A stretch of 64,000 bases of DNA, taken from positions 620,001 through 684,000 of the forward strand of contig NW_020194638.1 of NCBI RefSeq assembly GCF_002865645.1, written 5' to 3'. Of this stretch, positions 23,946 through 37,603 are shown piece by piece. Below the pieces are notes generated by a model. It did no database searches. It was not told the origin of the DNA and was given only the letters and a program-made list of their open reading frames with translations. Numbering within the stretch: position 1 is the stretch's first letter; every line of letters begins with the position of its first letter. A program made the translations under genes and the position numbers. Source of the stretch: Hyaloscypha bicolor E (Eukaryota; Ascomycota; Leotiomycetes; Helotiales; Hyaloscyphaceae).

Positions 23946-26131
23946 TTTTGGTCAGCACATCCAAATTTGTTACAGAGCTGATGCACCTTGTATGCTTAGA
24001 GTGGTCTAGACAGACCAATGGCTTCCATCGTGATCTAATCGACCATATACAAACGTCCAAAATTTATGATAACTATGGAACAAGAGGTAAGAATTCGCTG
24101 AACAGTCACTGTGCGGCTCGCATTGTTGCCCACATGCTTTTCGTCACACTGTTTAGGAAGGTCTGATGGCTTGGAATTTGGACAGTCAGCATCAAGCAAC
24201 CTGGTATCACAATACCATGTCACAAACAAGTAGAAATGACAAAGTATATACAGCTTTTTTTTAGAAAGGCCCAAGGCTTGGAATTGCAGCTACGACATTC
24301 GGACGTGTATATGCATAAGCAAAACTACCAGGAGCTCCTCTGAAGCTTAAGTTGATTGAGCATAGGCCAGGGATAGCCGAGTATCTCATCATGAGCCACC
24401 ACTTATGCGACTTTAAAGGTTTGCCGATTGGCACTCGTATTTCAGAGCCAATATGGCCTGGTAGCTTGCTATCAATAACCTTGATAAAAGAGGAATGCTA
24501 CGTTTGAAGAAATCTCGTGCCTAAGCAAGTCTGTTAATTGCGCTTTGCCAGCCAAGAAGAAACTCCGCACATCCAATATTGGCATACCCAATTCACAGCT
24601 TCACCACAGGCCCAATGATTGCATATGCACTTGGAATTGAGCAAGTGAGGTGTCACGGCCTGGACAAGCTGTGGAAGTGGAATGTGGTGTGTTTGTATAA
24701 ATATATGTATGAATGATGGTGCCCTAAGGGCGGTGAAGAAGCTATATATACGCCTGTGCGCAGCACGTGACATAAGGGGTTCGTTTCCCCCACAAACTTT
24801 TGAGTTAAAGCGATGAGGAGCAAATATATGCAAGGGCACGCTCACTTCAGTGGAGCGGCTTACCTGCCTCACCAGGACTTGACCTATGCTGGTAGTGTTT
24901 TCGAGATGTTGTCTGCGTTTGCCGCGTGGTATAATGCGCTTGTAACCACACGTACGTCTTTCTTATGTTTGAAAACATAGACGAAGAAAGGGAAGAAGTG
25001 AAATGGACGGCTGACTTTTGAGTAGATTTTTTACTCTTCCAGTCTTTCACTTTCCGTGGTTGGAGCATAGTCGGAAGCTGAGACAGAAGAGCCAGATTGT
25101 GGAGACATCTCGAGCCTAGTGTGAGGAGTCGATGTCGAGCTAGCGGACGGAACCACGATCTCCGAGGCAGTTAAAGTTTTCCCAATCGAACTTTGCAGAT
25201 GCGAGAATAGTCAGAGGCTATATTGTAAATATAGCTAAGCTGCATATATGTCTCCCTATATATGTAGCATAACTCTTAGGAAAATAAACGTTTAGATGAC
25301 CAAGAAATATTTTCTCGAGATTTGAGCCAGCGTCGCCAACAAGCCCCTCGGTTGTATGATAAAAGGAGAAAAGCTCTCGGACTTTATGTGTACTATCAAG
25401 ACGCCGCAGATCCATTGTAGAGTGAAGATACGCGGAAGCTCTCTGAAGCTCAAGCCAAACCCAAAGCCATACGCTCTGTGTTAACGCCGGACCTAGCTGA
25501 TTCGCCTTTCTTGATGACAGTACGCATGTGGTGCACTGCATTTCGTACCTACTTCGCGTTGAGTATTCGACGGCGGCGGCGTTTATATGTGCTTATGGAG
25601 GCGGTGATTCAGCGAAATGATAGCCCGGAACTCGACGAATTCTTTGGAATACGCAATAGTTTTACTTAATTATGGCTTTATGGTTCCTTCAGTTTCCATT
25701 TACTCTTGTCACATAATTTCAATAATCATGTGAGCACGTCCCTACTCCCTCTCCTGGGCTCTGGAGTCGTCCCAAGCTTTGCTGTTCTTTGTTTGAGCTA
25801 CGGTCGGAGTTTTGATTTCAAGTAGCTTGTGTGTCTCAAGGTTCTGGAAAGATATTTATATATTTTCTGTGTAAGTAAGGGAGAGACAGGAGTAGTATTA
25901 TAATCGTATTTATAAAGTACTTTGAAAGGACCGTATCTTTACTGCAACCCAAACAGCAGCTTCCCCGGTATGTCAACAGAACTAAAAGAATAAGAGCAAG
26001 AATCGAAAGAATATAGTAGGGAAGCAAAATACAGCCTCGCGTCGCCAAGCAGCAGTACAAGCCAAGGCGAACCTTCCGATGGCCTTGAGAGTCTCTCCAC
26101 TCAGCCATTTCCCAACAACTGCAATGACTCT
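23946..26131. other. Gene-poor normal-composition region between the hAT element and the ATPase 3' end
   Basis: No intact gene is recognised. Weak protein-like stretches occur on the minus strand at about 25035-25200 (Ser/Thr-rich, ending ...TTESERLEE before a TAA) and about 25450-25560 (VHHMRTVIKKGESARSGVN in another frame, followed by a TGA). They may be exons or relics of one decayed gene. The remainder contains only short random open frames. Confidence 0.4.
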
Positions 26132-29100
26132 TCACACCTCCTCTCGGATGCTCAAAGTCTGCCCCATCCCTGACCAAACCCTAAAGCGACGTTTGATAGC
26201 CTTCCACGCCTCCACGAAGGCGACATAGCATATCAGACACCCAAAGACCACACCCCACTCCCACCCAATAGCCTTATGCTTAAATACAGTAGTATTGACG
26301 ACCGGGATATAGATGACTGGAAACGTGATAAGAAACCCCGCAACCACAGCCCAAAGCAAGAAACGATTATACGTGAGTGCTTTGAAGTTCGAAAATCTCC
26401 CTTTGAAACGGGCCGGATCGAGATTGAACAGGCTTCTCGAGAAGTGTTTCACTTCCCACGCCGTGACCAACAATAGGATACTAAGGACCCCGAAGACAGT
26501 GGCTCGAGCACGAAAGACAACATCGCAGCTCTCGTTCCATTCTTCATTGCAATTTGTTCCAAGATTTCCATTTCCTGCACCATAGACTACGATGACGAAT
26601 GAGACGAGACACAAAATGCCAGCCCAGCTGCCGTAGAGCATTTTATCGCATATGAGTTCCCAAGTGAACACGCCGACGTTGAGATCTCGAGGTTGGCGAA
26701 TCATGATGTCAGCTTGAGCTTCCTCCATGCCGAGGCCAAGAGCCAAAAAGGAGGAGGTGATCATGTTTACCCAGAGTATCTCAAGTGGCGAGAGCGGGAA
26801 TACTGAGTTCCCATTGGTATCTCTGAACGCAAGGGCAATTAGTAGCAAGATAACTTGAGCGATATTCGAAATTAAGAGATGCAACAAGAACTATATTCAA
26901 TCAGCAAATTTCCAAGATGCATCGCGACTTTCAATTTACTTTTTGAATATTATCAAATAAGCGTCGTCCTTCTTCAACCGCTTTCACAATTGATGCGAAG
27001 TTGTCATCCGTCAGAACCATGTCGGCTGCATCTTTTGCAACATCAGTGCCATTGATGCCCATGGCAATACCAACATGAGCACGCTTTAGAGCTGGAGCAT
27101 CATTGACTCCATCTCCGGTCATGACGCAGAATGCCTTTCTCCTGCGCAATGCGTCTACCATCCTCACTTTCGTAGTGGGGCTGCAACGAGCAAGTACTAC
27201 AGGTAACGAAGACATGGTGTCGATCTCAGCATCCGAAAGCCTGTCAAAGTCTTGAGCTCTCATCACTGAATGTGCTGTCTGCTGGTCAGACTTCAAGATT
27301 CCCACTTTCTGGGCGATGGCAGTTGCAGTGTTAAGATGGTCGCCAGTCAGCATATGGACAGCTATACCTGCATCATTGCATTTCATCACTGCGTCAAAAG
27401 TTTCAACCCTCGGTGGATCGTAAAGACCAACCAGACCTTGAAGCTTGAGGTTGGACTCCATGAATCGGCGGTCCAAGAGGTTGCGTTCGTTCTCTGGGGC
27501 AATTCTTTTGCTAGCAATGCATAGAACTCGGAGACCTTCGCTGGCAAGCCCTTCGATGATCGGTATCAGCGCCGCTTCTTCCTTCTCTGAGAGATCCAGA
27601 ATGGGGATAATTGCTTCGCTGGCGCCTTTGGCATACACTTCAACATCCCCAGTGGTCTGAGATTTGTAGGCGACTGACATCCTCTTCAAGCTTGAATCGA
27701 ACTGGTGCTCCATCTCAGAGGTCAACGTGCCACCCTTCAAGAGGTCATCTTTCCCATTGTTGAACCTCATGGCGAGGACTTGCAGAGCGATTTCAGTGGG
27801 GTCACCAACTGCGGCCCATTCTCCGGTTGAAGGATGCTTCTCTGAAGAGCATTGAGCTACCGGGCTAGTTCTGGAAACAGATGCAAAGTTGCACAATGCT
27901 ACAGCGTCTAAAATTGGCTTCAGCATGGTCAGGTTATGCGAAGCTGATGTCTGATTGATGTTGAAGGGCGCATTCCCGACCTCAAGACTTCCATCATTCG
28001 GATCCAGAATGTTCGTCACATCCTTGATGCTCAAGATTCCCAAGTCCGGTGTCCATAATTTATGTGCCACCATTTTTCCTTGAGTCAGAGTCCCTGTTTT
28101 GTCGGAACAGATATTTGTGACGCCACCAATTGCTTCTAGTGCAGCCATACGTCTGATGACAACATTGCCTTGTGCCATTGCTTTCACTCCCGCAGCAATT
28201 GTGATAGTCGTGACTGCGATCAACGATTCAGGGATGACCGCAACTGCAACACAGATGCCGTATAAGACAACCTCGTTGTCGAGATTCCACTTATTTGCCG
28301 AGAAGACGATGATTGCTAGGAGTACAGCAAGGCTGAAGAGCAGGATCGCAAACTTGGAGAGCTTGACTTGCATCGGGGTTCCGACAAGCCCGAGAATATT
28401 CTTGATACCTTTGCCAAGTTTCTTCAGGTATCGCATAAGAGGGTTGGAATCTTTTGCCTCGGGCTTGTCGCCTCTGAGAAGTGATGCAACTTTTCCAACT
28501 TGAGTCTTCATTCCGGTAGCAACCACGATGCCAGTTCCACGACCGCGAGTGACGGTTGTGCCGGAGTAGGCCATATTGATTCTGTCTCCAATCGACGCAT
28601 CATGGCCAGTATTCAGCACAGCCTCGGCATTTTTGGAAGCAGGTAATGATTCTCCGGTCAAAAGAGCTTCTTCGATTTCCAGATTCATACTCTCGAGTAG
28701 TCGTAGATCAGCTGGAACCACGACTCCAGTCGAAAGCTTGACAATGTCACCCACCACCAGGGTTTCAGCCTTGATGATCTCGGTCATTTTATGGCGGATG
28801 ACGTGGGAAGAAGGCGCAGCGAGACTGAGTAGGGACTGCATGGTTCGCTCTGCACGGAAATCTTGTATAAAACTATTCTTGTTTAGAGACTGAGATAAAC
28901 AAACGTTTGGCAGTACCAACCCTAGTATGATGTTCAAAAGAATAACCGCTGTAATAACAGCACCTTCGATAAAATCGAGGGTGCCGTACGAGAGAGCCAT
29001 AGCAATAACAAGAACCTGGCATATATCTCAGCGATTTCAATGTGTTTTTTTGATGGGACCTACGATTGTCAAGCTGTTAGACACCTGTCTGAGCAGAACT

Positions 29101-29528
29101 TCTCCAATAGAAACCGTTCCCGCTCCATCAAGCTTATTTGGTCCATCTCGCTCAAGTCGCTTGGTTGCTTCTGTATTTGAAAGCCCATTCCTGACAATGT
29201 CAACGCGAGTCATCAAAGGGTTGTTGAATACCTACTGAGGATCGACTTCTAAGTAGGTAGCCACAATTGTGGCATCGAAAGTGTGGGCGCCACTGGCGGT
29301 CCCATCCCAGGAGTTTGCTGATGTGATGGAGCCATCGTTTCTTTCGCCGCTTTCAACTCTTGCTCTGCTATCGTCGTCAATAGCGATAGTGTTGTCTGTT
29401 TTGACTGAAATGCCCCTCGAAGGAGGGGCGCACGGTATAGGTGGTTCATCAGCATCTTGGCTGTCCTGATCTTCGATGACGATAGGCTGAGCGTGGCCAT
29501 CGGCTTGCGTGGAGTGAGTAATAACCAT
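26132..29528 (-). CDS. P-type cation ATPase, ENA/IID-like, five exons
   Basis: The exons on the minus strand are 29236-29528, 29064-29190, 28921-29015, 26940-28872 and 26132-26890. Introns of 45, 48, 48 and 49 nt all have GT...AG ends. Spliced, they give about 1068 aa, the usual size for fungal Na+/K+-exporting ENA ATPases. Motifs in order are an N-terminal cation-ATPase domain (GLSNTEATKRLERDGPNKL), the actuator loop LLTGESLPASK, and IPESL in the ion-binding helix. Next come the phosphorylation site CSDKTGTLTQGKM, the nucleotide-binding KGASE, then MLTGDH and the hinge TGDGVNDAPALKRA, and C-terminal membrane helices. The enzyme should export monovalent cations (Na+, K+ or Li+) at the plasma membrane using ATP. 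A role in Ca2+ transport is less likely, but ENA and Ca2+ pumps share these motifs. Intron 1 carries an in-frame TAG and introns 2 and 4 carry in-frame TGA, so splicing of those is required. Intron 3 is in frame without a stop, but its removal restores the family sequence NIILGFIQDF. No RIP stops are seen and the gene looks functional. Confidence 0.92.
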
Positions 29529-30282
29529 TCGTTTTTGGTGTTACTAAAGTTGATAGATTCAAGGAATATGGGTCAATGGCAATTTAAGCAGAAGGAGAAA
29601 GAAGCCAATACTCAGCTTCGAAGGGTTTGATGGATTACTTGTATGTTTCTCAAGGTGGGGTTGTTCCGCATGTACGTGTGCAACCCCGCTTTGCCATGGA
29701 TTTCCAAAAACTAGTGGCAGGGCATTTGTGGTTGAACAGGAAGTGCATTGGATAACTTTGCCGTGACTGGTCGGCTCGATGACCAAATTCTTGGACAATA
29801 AGCCTATTCACTTGGCAGCATGAGAAAGTGAGATGTCGTCGATTTTGGAAAGTGCCAAGCAGGAGGAAAGCCACTAGCTAAGCATTGGCAAGGGGGCGAA
29901 GCACGATCACGTGAGAGGCAATATGCTGGGCGTTTACTTGGTAGAATCACCCTACAGCTCAGGGTTTATTTATCTCTACTACCAAGTATTCGCGAGGAAG
30001 ATCAACAGTGCCTTGCGCCTCTCAATCGGGAAAAAAATAAAACGACACCCCCCTACGGAAAGCCGTAAGGATCAGATGTGCCAGCGAACTTTTCACTAAC
30101 GACTTAACCGATTCCCCGCACTAAAACACGTGCTTAAGAAAAACACTTTTACTAATTAAAAAGTAACCACTTTATAATATCCTTTTATTTTTAATATATA
30201 GGATTCCCTAAGTATATAAAGCCTACTAATAGTATTAAATTATATAGATAAGAAAAAAATTTTTTTTAAAAAAAAAAATTTG
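29529..30282. other. Intergenic, upstream of the ATPase gene
   Basis: This presumed promoter side of the ATPase has normal composition to about 30120, then an AT-rich tail into the 15-bp repeat. No gene is recognised. Confidence 0.5.
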
Positions 30283-30398
30283 TTTTTAATAATTTTGTTT
30301 TTAATAATTTTATTTTTAATAATTTTATTTTTAATAATTTTATTTTTAATAATTTTATTTTTAATAATTTTATTTTTAATAATTTTATTTTTAATAAT
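30283..30398. repeat. Tandem repeat, 15-bp unit TTTTTAATAATTTTA
   Basis: About 7.7 near-perfect copies are present; the first copy ends in G. It ends sharply at the GC-rich sequence starting at about 30399. The Ile-Ile-Lys-Asn frames it creates on the minus strand are artefacts of the repeat. Confidence 0.92.
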
Positions 30399-30768
30399 CT
30401 GGAGCGTGGTGTTGGCCTCCCCGGGTTTAGCGTCCGCCGGATCGGGCAAGGTGCGTGCATAGGCCAGCCGCCGCTTTCGATGTCTATAACACTCGCCCAC
30501 CCCGCTGCTCAACCCTCTTCCTCTTCAATCCTTTCTCAACACTTCCTCGCTCGGGAGTTCGCATCTCATCATGCGCCGTTGACCCCTTCCACCGAGGCCC
30601 ACTCGGAACCCCCCCCCTCTAGTCGGCCTCGCCGCAGCTGAAAAACCTTGCTTCGCAACAAGTTTGAAGCCAGAACCCTCGATCTACCACTCCAGCTTCG
30701 ATCCTCTTGCCTGCTGCGACAGCGATCATTCCTCTTGAGTCGCGTTGTGTATTGGCTTAGATACGAGC

Positions 30769-31636
30769 ATGAACTCAGCTCAGCTCTATATTCTCGCCGT
30801 CGCACCCTCACTCGATGATTGCGACGACAAAGGCTTTGCCGTGGCATTGCTTTCACGCGATATGACCTGGCTAATCGAAGAAATGCCTCACGGCGACGTG
30901 GCTGGCTTTTGCCTGGCTACGCCGCGGAATTACGTGTCGGGGGAAGGATCTCGGTAAGCTGCCTTGCGCCGTGGAGATGATTATATGCGCTATATATCTT
31001 GTTCTGGGCTGATTTGTGACGAGAAGGATCGATGTTAGCCAAGGTGGTTGTGACGGATTGCAGATCGCATAATGAAACTCCTGCTGAGCGTTCTTACAGA
31101 CCGAATACGAAGCGCTGGAGGTGGGAGAACGGGTTTACAAGTGGATAGGGAGATATGGACGATTGCAGGAAGGTAGATCGTGTGACCTTGGAAGGAGCTC
31201 GATCCCGGGCTGTTGCATATTGTGAGGATGAGTCTAGTGATTGAGAGCTGCGCGAGGATTCCTGGCACGATCTTACTTCTGTCAAAGGAAGATCTTTGGG
31301 CTCAGCTGGGTGGAGACGGTCGTAAGCTCGACTGGATACGATGCGCTGGTATGATCACAGGCCTATTTCTCGATCTTCGGTGAAGCCGAGGAAGGCTGGA
31401 GACGTGCTGTCAAGAGACTTCATGCGTGCCCAGACGCGGCCAGGATCTTGCAGGAGGTTCAGGGTTTCTGGGCGATTCCTAGTGATCATAGCTGGATCAC
31501 TGATCCAAGACTCGTTTATCATGCAACTGGTACCAACGAGTCCCTTGGAAGCAAGCGGTGGGATAGGGATGCAAGGGCGCATAAGGAAACGATCTCTTCT
31601 TGTTCGGGAACGGCGACTGAGCGGGGATTTGCATAG
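30769..31636 (+). pseudogene. Unknown protein gene, frameshifted or with unresolved introns
   Basis: From the ATG at 30769 the frame reads MNSAQLYILAVAPSLDDCDD and continues to a GTAAGC donor at about 30955. After a probable intron a short exon (IDVSQGGCDGLQIA) is seen, then two stops. Good protein-like sequence resumes as TEYEALEVGERVYKWIGRYG (about 31100). A second frame, from about 31195, carries LDPGLLHIVRMSLVIES to GMITGLFLDLR. A third frame, from about 31383, carries AEEGWRRAVKRLHACPDAAR and WAIPSDHSWITDPRLVYHAT to a TAG at about 31636. Shifts between the last frames are not at plausible introns, so I read this as a decayed gene of about 250-280 codons. The family is not recognised. Antisense frames here are shadows. 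Confidence 0.5.
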
Positions 31637-31799
31637 AACAGCAATATAGCAGGATAGAGCTTCTTTATACCGACGAATACTGCCTCGCGGACGAGCTCCT
31701 GTAACCCTGGCATATAAGAGGCTCGTGTCTTTAAGCGCAAAGTAGAGAACGAAGACGGGGAGCAATTTTATATATAATATTGTTTTCCTTTTGTATTCC

Positions 31800-34700
31800 G
31801 GTAAGGCGGAGTCCTAGGCAGTAACGGAATAGCAATTGTAAACGGCAGATGGCACAAAAGGTAAGATAGGAGGATAATTATATAAATTCTTGTATTGCTC
31901 TGATTTAAGAAGCTTCTTAGCTTAAGAAATCTGTATTCTGTATTATTCTCTTAGATTCACCTATTTATTAGCTTAAATATTTCGCTATAGCAACTAATAC
32001 CTTGAATTATATTCAATTTTAGTACCCTTCTTCAAAACTCTTATTCCGTAACTAGTATATATCTCTAGTATAGCAAAATAATAGGTCTGCTATTATAACT
32101 AACTCTCGAAATCAGCCTATATTATAATATCTAAATACTAATCTATTATTTAAAAGAAGTAATATTTCTAATAATTTAATTATAATAGCTCGAGAATATA
32201 ATTCTATAGCTTAGCTAATTCCTAATAAAATTAAAGCTTAAGATATAATTCAAAAAAATATTATAAGAATTTATTTAATCTATAATAAAAAATATAAACT
32301 ATATTTATAACTCTAAAATTTATAATAATATAATAAATAACGAATTATTATTTATAAAAGATACTATATATCTGCCTTTATATAGAGAGATTTTAGCTAA
32401 AGAATATATTTTCTAATATTTTAAAAAAGAAACTCTTAATATAAATAGAAGCTATTATAATTTATTATAGCCTATATTAGCTAATAATATAAATAATAAC
32501 TAGAATATTTAAGATATACTAGCTTTCTATTACCTATTATAAGTAATTTCCTAATAATATATAATATTAGTTCTATTTTATCTCGAATTATAATAAAGTA
32601 TTCGAGTAATAAAATAATAATTATAATTATTCTATATTTTTATAATTATATTAATTATTAATTTAGTATTAAAATATAGTATTAATATATTTATCTAACT
32701 ATTTACTTATTCTAATTAAGCTAGTTTTAAATAGGAAAAATATATTATTTATATAATCTAGTATTTTTAATTAATTATAATAGTACTAGATATATTTTAA
32801 AATAATATTAAATAAAATAAAAAAAGATAATTAAAAGCAAATAAAAAGTATTATATATATATAATAGAAATAGAAATAAAAGTAAACTTTTAAAATAAAT
32901 ATTATATAATCTAAAATATATAACTCTCTATTACTAATTCTATTATTTTATTATATTTTCTATATTTAATTTATTATTAAATTCGTTTATTTAATATCTT
33001 AATCTTTTCTTTTCCTGAATTAATTATCTAAATAATAAAAGAAAAATTAAAAATAGCTTTAGGCTAGAAAATAATTATAAAATATATATTAAAACAAATT
33101 ATATTTCTAAAGCTTATTAAATTAATAGTATTATTATTTATAATTTATAAAATCTTATTATAAATTTTTTAATTAATTTAAATAAAGCTATTTATATAAA
33201 GAAAAATAATACTATTATTAAGTTTAATAAAACAGCTAGTAATTAATTACTTAATATCTTCTATTATTAGCTTTATCTTATATAATTTTATTTCTTTTAC
33301 TAATATAAAGTTCTGGTTTATAAGAAATAAAATATTATTTATTTAAAAATTAATAATATTATATATAACTTTTCTATATAATATATATAATATATATTAA
33401 ACTAATAGTTATTAGCTTTAAAAATATTATATAATAGCTTAATAACTTTTAGAAAGAAACCGTTTTATTATAATATATCTTTTAGTAATTATATATAGAA
33501 GTCTCGATTTAGTTTTATAATAGATTATATATAAATATAATATATTAGCTAGTTTACTAAATTATTAGTAATTAGATAAGAATAAGAAACTTCTTATTAT
33601 TATTATATACTTAAATAATAAATCTTAATTTCTTAAAAGTAATACTAATACTTTTATTTTTAATTTTATTAATAAATCTAAAATTAAAAACTCTAATATT
33701 ATCTAATATATTAGTAAAATATATAAATTAAAAGACTTTATAGCTAATTAAATTATTAATTTTATTTTATTTTAAATATTTGAACTATTTTAAAATTTAT
33801 ATAATAAATATAATAAAATTAATAAAATTTAATATAAATAAAGAATATTTTCTAAATATACTATAGCTATAATAAATTAGTTATAGCTTTTATATAAACT
33901 AGTTTAAAGATTTATTATAGTTTTAAAATTAATTATTATATTAAGATTTATCTTATAATTCTATATTTTAAAGTTCTTTAATATCTGGTTTTATAAAATA
34001 AAACTTAATAATTATAATTCTGAAATTTGTAAGTCTATTTAGTAATTTAATTATATAGTTCTTTTTATTAATATATATAATTTAGTTTATTTTCCGGTTT
34101 TATTATTTTTAGAACTTTATATTATATTATAATACTTGAATTAAGTAATAAATCTTTAATAGAAATTATATTTGATTTATTATATTAGTTTAATATATTA
34201 TTAATTTGTTTTTTAATATATAGCTTATATATTTTATTTCTTATTTTTTGAATTATAATAGTATATTAAAAAATAAAATATTATTTTTAGCTATTTTAAA
34301 ATATATATTAAAAATAAATAAAATTAATATAATATTATCTAATTTAATTATATTATTTATAGCTTTAAATACTATTTATAAAATTATATTTTTATTAAAA
34401 TCTAGTAATTTCTTAAAGATAATTTAATATATTTATTATATAAGACTATAATAATATTCTATTATATTAATAAAGTTATAAGCTTTTATTAAAATACTTT
34501 TAATTAAGGTTTCTATAATTATAAAGTATTTCTTGAATTCTTTATTAATAAAGTTCTTTCTAGTATTATATATAATTAAATCTAAGAATTTTAAATAAAT
34601 ATTAATTTAATATTTATATAATTTCTTTTATATATATTTTATAGAAATATTATATAACTATTTATTAATTTAGAAATATATAATATTATTAATAATATAT

Positions 34701-37300
34701 AATAATAACTAGCTATTAATATATATATATATATATATAATAATTAAATTTAATATATTTCTAATAATAATAATAATAATAAAACTTAATAAAATATTAT
34801 AGAATATTAGTATTAATATTATAGTTAGCTTATTCTAATATATACTAAAGCTATAAAATTAATAAATATAATATAGTTCTATTTCTATTAAATAAATTAT
34901 TATAAAAAGAAATATAGTAATTTCTTTTATAATAAAAAAAATACCTAAATTAATATATAATTAATATTTCTTTATATAATATAATTATAATATTCTTAAA
35001 ATTATTAAATTAGACTTAAAATCTATTTATATCTATAAAATATAATAAGAATAATATATTAATATAAATAATATAAAATTTAATTATTTTAATAAAAAAT
35101 ATAATCTAAATTAAACTAATAAATAATATAATTTTAATATTAAATATAATTTTAATTATGTTTTTAGATATATTAAATATTTATATTATAAGCTTAGTAT
35201 TAGTTATAACTTATAATAGACTTTATTAAAGTATTTATATTAATTATAATTTCATAAAAATATATAAAATTATAATATTTGAAATTATTATTTATTATAA
35301 TATTAGTATTAGTAATAATTATATTAGTATTAGTATTAATATTAGTATTAAAAGTAATAGAATAAAGAATAATTCTATTATTAAAGCTAGAAATAAACTT
35401 TTTAGTATTAATTATAAAAATCTAATTATATAATATAATAAAGATCTCTAAAATATAAATATGTATTTTTTTATTATATATATTATTAGTATTATTTTTA
35501 TTATTTATTATATTAATTTTATTACTTTTATATTTTATAATATATTAATAAAATAATTTTTTAAAAGATTTCCTAAAGTAATTTTTAAATATATTACTAT
35601 ATTTGAATTTAAAGTATTTCTTAGCTTATTAGTATTTAATATTAGTATAATTTAAAAATTAATAATTCTTTTTATTATATATAAAATAATATTTATTATA
35701 TTTAAAGCTATTATTATAATAATAATCTATTATAAATACCCATATAATAGCTAGTAAGCCTTTATAAATATTTCTATATATTATAATTAAGAATTCAAAA
35801 AAGTTAATTATAAATATTAATTTATCTTAAAATACTAAATATATAATTTAATACTTTTTAGTATTATTATAAACTAATATAAGCTTACTTTTAAAAAAGG
35901 CTTTTATTTATAGATTTAATATAAAGTTATAATATAGCTCTTATAATATAATAAAAAAAGCCTAGAAATAGAAAAAATTTAGTTTTCTAGAATTATTAGC
36001 TTATATAATCTCTAAAATAATATTATTCTATTTAATTAATATATTTTATTTATAATTCTTATTTTTAAAAATATTATAAATTATATAAAAAAATAAATTA
36101 CTTATTAAAAATATAATATAATAATATATAAGAACTAAAATTTTAAATATTATAAAGAAAACTTTCTTATATTCTTTTTCTAGAAAGTTTATTTTATTAA
36201 TACTATTATAGAAAATAAATAATTTGAAATTAAAATTATTATCTTAGTTATTATATTTTATTTCTTTTATATAGATTTTAGCTAAATTTACTAATTCTTA
36301 TCTAAAACTAAAGTTTATAATACTTATATCTAATATTTTTATAAATAATAATATTTGATTTTTAATTTAGTCTAGAAATAATAGAAGAATCTAAAATTAA
36401 TAATTTATAAAAAAAATAGTTTATTATAATTAATTTTCTAAAGAAAAGTATAAAATATTATATTAATTCTTTTTAGTAAAATATAGATTATTAATAGCAG
36501 GTTATTTATTTAATAAAAAATATTAATAATTACTATTAGTATTAAATTATTCTAGAAAATGATATTAATATATAATTTAATATTAATTAATAAAATAATA
36601 GATTATAATCTAATATTTATTTAAATCAGACGAATTAGTTTCTTTAGAAAATTAATAATAGAATTCTTAAAGTTTATATTATTTAAGATTATTTATAAGC
36701 TTATTTTCTTATATATAATTATATTTATTATAAAATATATAAAAAATAATTTTGAATTTCTAATTATATATAAAATTACTAATTTTCTTATTAGTTTATT
36801 TCTATTATTTTTTTTTAAAAAAAATACAAAAAAAAGCTTAAGTTAATTTTTCGTTTATTAGAACTTATATTTCTTATTAATAAAATATCTTATAAAAATA
36901 AATAAATAAGGATTTCTTTGGTTTTAAGAAATTATTTTTATTTTAATATTCGAAATCTTTATAAAAAGCTATTTATAATATATTATTTTCGTAATCTTTT
37001 TAATTATATTTTTTATTTTTCTATATTATAAGATTATTTATAGCTTATATATCGAATTTATTATTAATATTCGTATTTATATCTTTATTTTAATTATTTA
37101 TTATTATAATTATATTTCTTTTCTTTCTTTTATATATTTTATATTTATATTATTTATTTATAAATTTATTATTATAAATTATATATAAAATAAATAAATA
37201 ATATATAAAATAAATAAATAATATATAAAATAAATAAATAATATATAAGATAAATAAATAGATAAAAAGATTATAAAATAAAATCTAATATTAAATATTA
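31800..37300. other. Extreme AT block, RIP-saturated repeats of unknown type
   Basis: Over 5 kb is almost pure A and T, with C and G rare even outside CpA contexts. Stops are dense in all frames. No transposon signature could be read. It must include older elements, because the left end of gypsy element 2 abuts it. Confidence 0.6.
37181..37260. repeat. Tandem repeat, 20-bp unit x4
   Basis: Four consecutive copies of ATATATAAAATAAATAAATA are present, the last with one A-to-G difference. Confidence 0.9.
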
Positions 37301-37366
37301 ATTCTTATTATTATTTAAATTCAATAGCTTTTATTAAACTAATAATATTATAAATAGCTTTATAAT
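37300..37366 (-). pseudogene. Possible C-terminal remnant of the split Tc1/mariner transposase
   Basis: Immediately left of the gypsy 2 LTR, the minus strand reads YKAIYNIISLIKAIE. This resembles the W-x-A-I...SLI-x-S-M block that ends many fungal Tc1/mariner transposases, directly after the part preserved at 44343. The stretch is short and AT-rich, so this is suggestive only. Confidence 0.3.
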
Positions 37367-37603
37367 TATTACGAATATAATTTTTAGAGCTTAGAAAGTA
37401 AAATAAAAGATTTCTTATAAAAATAATTTAAAGCTAAAGAAGAGAAAACTAGAATATAGGAGGCTATAAAGAAGTATATATATCCTATAGTATACTAGTC
37501 CCGAAGAGGCTTAGTTTTCTAAATATCTCTAGTATATTTCAAGTACATTTCTCTAATAAAATAACTATATTATATATATCTAAAAGATATCTAGTATCTA
37601 ATT
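37367..37603 (-). repeat. 3' LTR of gypsy element 2 (strongly RIP-converted)
   Basis: It aligns with 44105-44342. TATTACGAATATAATTTTTAG corresponds to TGTTACGGGTACGGTATTCAG, and the GAAAACTAGAATATAGGAGG block matches GAAAACTAGAATACAGGAGG. Nearly all differences are C-to-T or G-to-A toward this copy. The left end is placed at the TGTTAC equivalent; the right end is approximate. Confidence 0.8.

Noticed and set aside
24534..25068. 112-aa and 73-aa minus-strand frames
   Set aside because: No domain, signal peptide or protein-like pattern is present, and the start codons and context are unremarkable.
30240..30512. Frames encoding repeated Ile-Ile-Lys-Asn or Leu-Ile-Ile
   Set aside because: The 15-bp tandem repeat has no stop in these frames; this is not a protein gene.
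31035..31765. Minus-strand frames of 63-136 aa
   Set aside because: The plus strand reads as better protein sequence (with frameshifts), so these are antisense shadows.
31800..37300. Attempt to name the transposon in the extreme AT block
   Set aside because: Too few C/G positions remain for any motif to be read reliably by eye.
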